Shown piece after piece: positions 4,380 through 6,668 of a stretch of DNA of 6,668 bases. The DNA lies in contig DASWIV010000274.1 in assembly GCA_036397475.1 (NCBI GenBank), forward strand, positions 1 to 6,668, in the 5' to 3' direction. The stretch's first letter is position 1, and every line of letters starts with the position of its first letter. The notes beneath the pieces are model-generated. The model saw only the letters and a program-made list of their open reading frames with translations, had not been told where the DNA came from and did no database searches. The DNA comes from DASWIV01 sp036397475 (lineage in GTDB: Bacteria > JAJVIF01 > JAPKYR01). The position numbers were made by a program, and so were the translations under genes.

Positions 4380-6668
4380 ATTTTAGCCACCTTGCAACGA
4401 ATAATTCAATTCCCTGGCCGCTGAGGGTAATTTCGTTTTCGGTGCCCTGTCCGAATGTCGCGGCGTAGGTGCCGGCGAACACCCCGGTTGAGACTATTGA
4501 TCCATCGGATAAAGCGGACATGGCATATCCGTTATCGTATGATTTTCCTCCAGCGGATTTTACGCAGTACACGGTTCCGTCCGGATTGAACCAAGCGACA
4601 AAAATATCGCTGTAATCGAAATTCGGGTCTGTGTCCGGATATGGCTCCATCGTGATTTCGTTTGGCTCACCTTCGCCGAATACGCAGGTAGCCCAGAATT
4701 CACCTGTGACAGCTATCAAGTCGCCATCGATGGTGTCCACATCCGTGATTATCTCCTGGGAAACCCCCGCAGCCCGTTTCGCCCACATGAGAATTCCGTC
4801 GGTTGAATACCTGGCGAGAAAAATATCGTCCCAGCCTTCGTTTACCAGGATCGTTTCATTTGGATCGCCAGAACCGAAAGTAGCGTCGCAGCCTCCGCCA
4901 GTGCATCCGTTACCGTAGCTTCCGCCTATAACTATGGTGTTGTCGGAAAGGCACGTGACACCGTAACCTTTATCCGCATCCGAACCACCCGCACTGTCCG
5001 CCCATATCAATGTACCGTCGGGATTGTAGGACGCAATGAAAATATCGTCCCTCCCGAAAGTGTAAAGCGTTGTTTCATTCGGCTCGCCTTCTCCGAAGAT
5101 CGCGGGTTTGACATCCTGGGTGCCGAACCTCCCGGTGATCACGAATGAATCGTTCGGTGCCGCGGTGATGTCCATACTCTCTTCGAGCTCGGTCCCTCCG
5201 ACACGTTTCGCCCATTGGAGAGTGCCATCCGGATTATATCGGGCGATAAATGTGTCCCAGTAATACGGGTGGTATGTCAGGGATGTCTCGTTAGGCTCGC
5301 CGTCGCCAAAAATAGCGGTGTTCCCGAAAACACCTGTCGCGACTATTGAGTCATCGGAAAGGGCTGTAACTTCGGAACCACGTTGTGTGTATTCGTTGTT
5401 ATAAAATGGCTCGCCTTTCGCCTGTTTAGCCCATTCGAGAATGCCGTCGGGATTGTATTTCGCGATAAAAAATGTGCCGCTCCAGTTCGTGCTGCTTAAT
5501 GTGGTTTCGTTTATTTCATCTTCGCCGAAGACGGCGTCGAGCAGGGCCCCGTCGCAGTTCGAGCCGAATGTTCCGCAGACGACTATCGAATTGTCGGACA
5601 GGGCTGTGATGCCGTTGCCGCTATCGAATCCGACACCTCCTGCACGTTTCGCCCACAAGAGATTTCCATCGGATGCATAGCGAGCGACAAAAATATCGCC
5701 AAGTTTGGGATCTGTAAGAATTGTTTCATTCGATTCTCCGGAACCGAATGTCGCGTCGATATTCGTATAATCGGTAGGACAGAAGACGTGGCTGAATACT
5801 CCTGTTACAGCGACAGAGTCATCGGAGAGGGTGGTTATTGAATAGCCGCGGTCGTTCAGTTGTCCGCCAGCGCGTTTCGCCCACTGGAAGGCACCACAGC
5901 CTGTGGGATTGACTGTCAGCGGGAGCTCGAATCTGAAATATGCCGCCAGAGGATCATCGCCTGCCAGGTTTGCTGTGCCAAAATCATTTTTGTAGTTAAA
6001 ACCAGGATATTCGGCAATCGCCCAGAATTCTGTGTCGTCACCGTTTGTGACATTATCCGCGGGAATTTCGATGTGCCACGTCGCGTAATTTTCTCCGGAG
6101 TCAACAGGTTCCATTTCGGCGCCCGATAACGCATAAGGGGATGACAGTACAGGCGATTCGATGACAATTGTGCTGGGTTGTCCAGCCCACGAATACAGGG
6201 TCAAATCGCTTATGATGCTGCCGCCGAAATCTCCGGGTCCGTTGAAGTAAATGTCCGGTGTAATTGTCGCGTCAGCCGCGACAGCCTCAGGTGCATTGGA
6301 TGGATGGAATTCTGCGTTGAGTCCTTCCCAGTTAGCGGTGACGGCGTAGCCGAATTTCACTTTTGTTTCAGCGGTCGGAAATCTGACAGCGTATCTCCGG
6401 ATATTTTTACTTCCAGCCGAAAAGACCCCGTTTGAATCTGGATTTGAAGCGAGCCATTCAGCCGCGGATTCTGTCGCTCCCAACCCATCGGCATAATAAT
6501 GATAAGGTGATAATGTCGCGGTGGGAGAGTATCCAGGGGTGGCTTTATTTCCCTGAGCATATGAAAATAGCGGCATTCCCCCTGTTGAGAATTCAGTAGC
6601 GTTGAACCAGCGTGTGTATCCGTCGGGGGCATCGGTAAAATCGCCATCGATGCCGCCAATAGACTGGT
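4378..6668 (-). CDS. SBBP-type seven-repeat beta-propeller protein sharing the N-terminal module (5' end cut by window)
   Basis: The frame is open from the right edge to TAA at 4378-4380, giving 762 whole codons. The ATG at 6574-6576 is internal: the codons before it read G-Y-T-R-W-F-N-A-T-E-F, which aligns with Y175 onward of the lipoprotein gene, and its purine run abuts the ATG too closely to act as a ribosome site. Numbering from that Met, residues up to 219 are the shared module: FGYAVTANW 75-83, HPSNAPEA 91-98, EFWAIAEYP 183-191, DDPLAAYFRFELP 207-219. After a short linker with one cysteine (227), residues 232-732 hold seven repeats beginning WAKRAGG or a variant, each with T-x-L-S-D-x-S-I-V, F-G-x-G-E-x-N-E-T and D-I-F-x-A-R-Y-N-P-D-G cores. 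This resembles SBBP beta-propeller repeats. There is no PKD domain. A lipoprotein signal is likely by homology but lies outside the window. The ligand is unknown. Confidence 0.93.
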   Translation of the reverse strand, partial: QSIGGIDGDFTDAPDGYTRWFNATEFSTGGMPLFSYAQGNKATPGYSPTATLSPYHYYADGLGATESAAEWLASNPDSNGVFSAGSKNIRRYAVRFPTAETKVKFGYAVTANWEGLNAEFHPSNAPEAVAADATITPDIYFNGPGDFGGSIISDLTLYSWAGQPSTIVIESPVLSSPYALSGAEMEPVDSGENYATWHIEIPADNVTNGDDTEFWAIAEYPGFNYKNDFGTANLAGDDPLAAYFRFELPLTVNPTGCGAFQWAKRAGGQLNDRGYSITTLSDDSVAVTGVFSHVFCPTDYTNIDATFGSGESNETILTDPKLGDIFVARYASDGNLLWAKRAGGVGFDSGNGITALSDNSIVVCGTFGSNCDGALLDAVFGEDEINETTLSSTNWSGTFFIAKYNPDGILEWAKQAKGEPFYNNEYTQRGSEVTALSDDSIVATGVFGNTAIFGDGEPNETSLTYHPYYWDTFIARYNPDGTLQWAKRVGGTELEESMDITAAPNDSFVITGRFGTQDVKPAIFGEGEPNETTLYTFGRDDIFIASYNPDGTLIWADSAGGSDADKGYGVTCLSDNTIVIGGSYGNGCTGGGCDATFGSGDPNETILVNEGWDDIFLARYSTDGILMWAKRAAGVSQEIITDVDTIDGDLIAVTGEFWATCVFGEGEPNEITMEPYPDTDPNFDYSDIFVAWFNPDGTVYCVKSAGGKSYDNGYAMSALSDGSIVSTGVFAGTYAATFGQGTENEITLSGQGIELFVARWLK
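4381..5883 (-). repeat. Seven tandem coding repeats (propeller blades)
   Basis: In protein order the units are 5656-5883, 5434-5655, 5215-5433, 5005-5214, 4786-5004, 4567-4785 and 4381-4566, i.e. 76, 74, 73, 70, 73, 73 and 62 residues. Each opens with WAK-R-A-G-G or a variant (WAKQAKG in unit 3, WADSAGG in 5, CVKSAGG in 7) and contains a G-E-x-N-E-(T/I) box. The last unit stops after FVARWLK and so lacks the N-P-D-G-T-L end. The DNA of the units is similar but not identical, for example around the N-P-D-G codons, so they look old rather than freshly duplicated. Confidence 0.9.

Noticed and set aside
4381..5883. Regular repeats as a CRISPR array or DNA satellite
   Set aside because: Unit length is 186-228 bases, the repeats are protein-level with drifted codons, and the frame is open throughout, so they are coding repeats.
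6357..6659. Open frame on the - strand at the right edge, with several Met near its start
   Set aside because: It overlaps the modular protein in another frame. The other frame is the one homologous to the lipoprotein (Y-T-R-W-F-N onward), so this is a shadow.
1..6668. Toxin, phage, defence or secretion system
   Set aside because: No nuclease, ATPase, polymerase, integrase or secretion motifs were found; all three proteins consist of secreted beta-rich binding-type domains.

Overview
The window holds three long protein genes and little else: two on the + strand in tandem (one cut by the left edge, one complete at 1792-4305) and one on the - strand that converges on them (4378 to beyond the right edge). 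All three encode secreted, aspartate-rich, modular proteins. The complete gene starts with a lipoprotein signal peptide (cysteine 21), so it is probably anchored to the cell envelope of a Gram-negative bacterium. No housekeeping gene, RNA gene or mobile element is visible, so taxonomy cannot be fixed. The style (families of PKD and beta-propeller lipoproteins in clusters, base composition near half GC by eye) fits an uncultured environmental Gram-negative lineage, but this is inference.

Layout. 1-1343 (+): C-terminal part of a protein with the tail of an unnamed N-terminal module, one PKD domain and a C-terminal propeller-like domain. 1344-1791: a 448-base gap with inverted repeats, a weak promoter candidate and the ribosome binding site of the next gene. 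1792-4305 (+): a complete 837-residue lipoprotein with the same order (N-terminal module, PKD, propeller-like domain), a divergent paralogue of the first gene. 4306-4377: a 72-base convergent gap with a strong rho-independent terminator for the + strand. 4378-6668 (-): a protein that shares the N-terminal module but replaces PKD plus propeller with seven SBBP-like repeats, probably one closed seven-bladed beta-propeller.

The main point is the module exchange. One conserved but unrecognised N-terminal module of about 360 residues, ending in a D-P-L-A-(S/A)-(F/Y)-F-R-F-(D/E)-L-P type motif, is joined to two unrelated C-terminal architectures in neighbouring genes. This suggests a local family of envelope-displayed proteins with a common base and variable display or binding domains. 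Their ligands and function cannot be read from the sequence.
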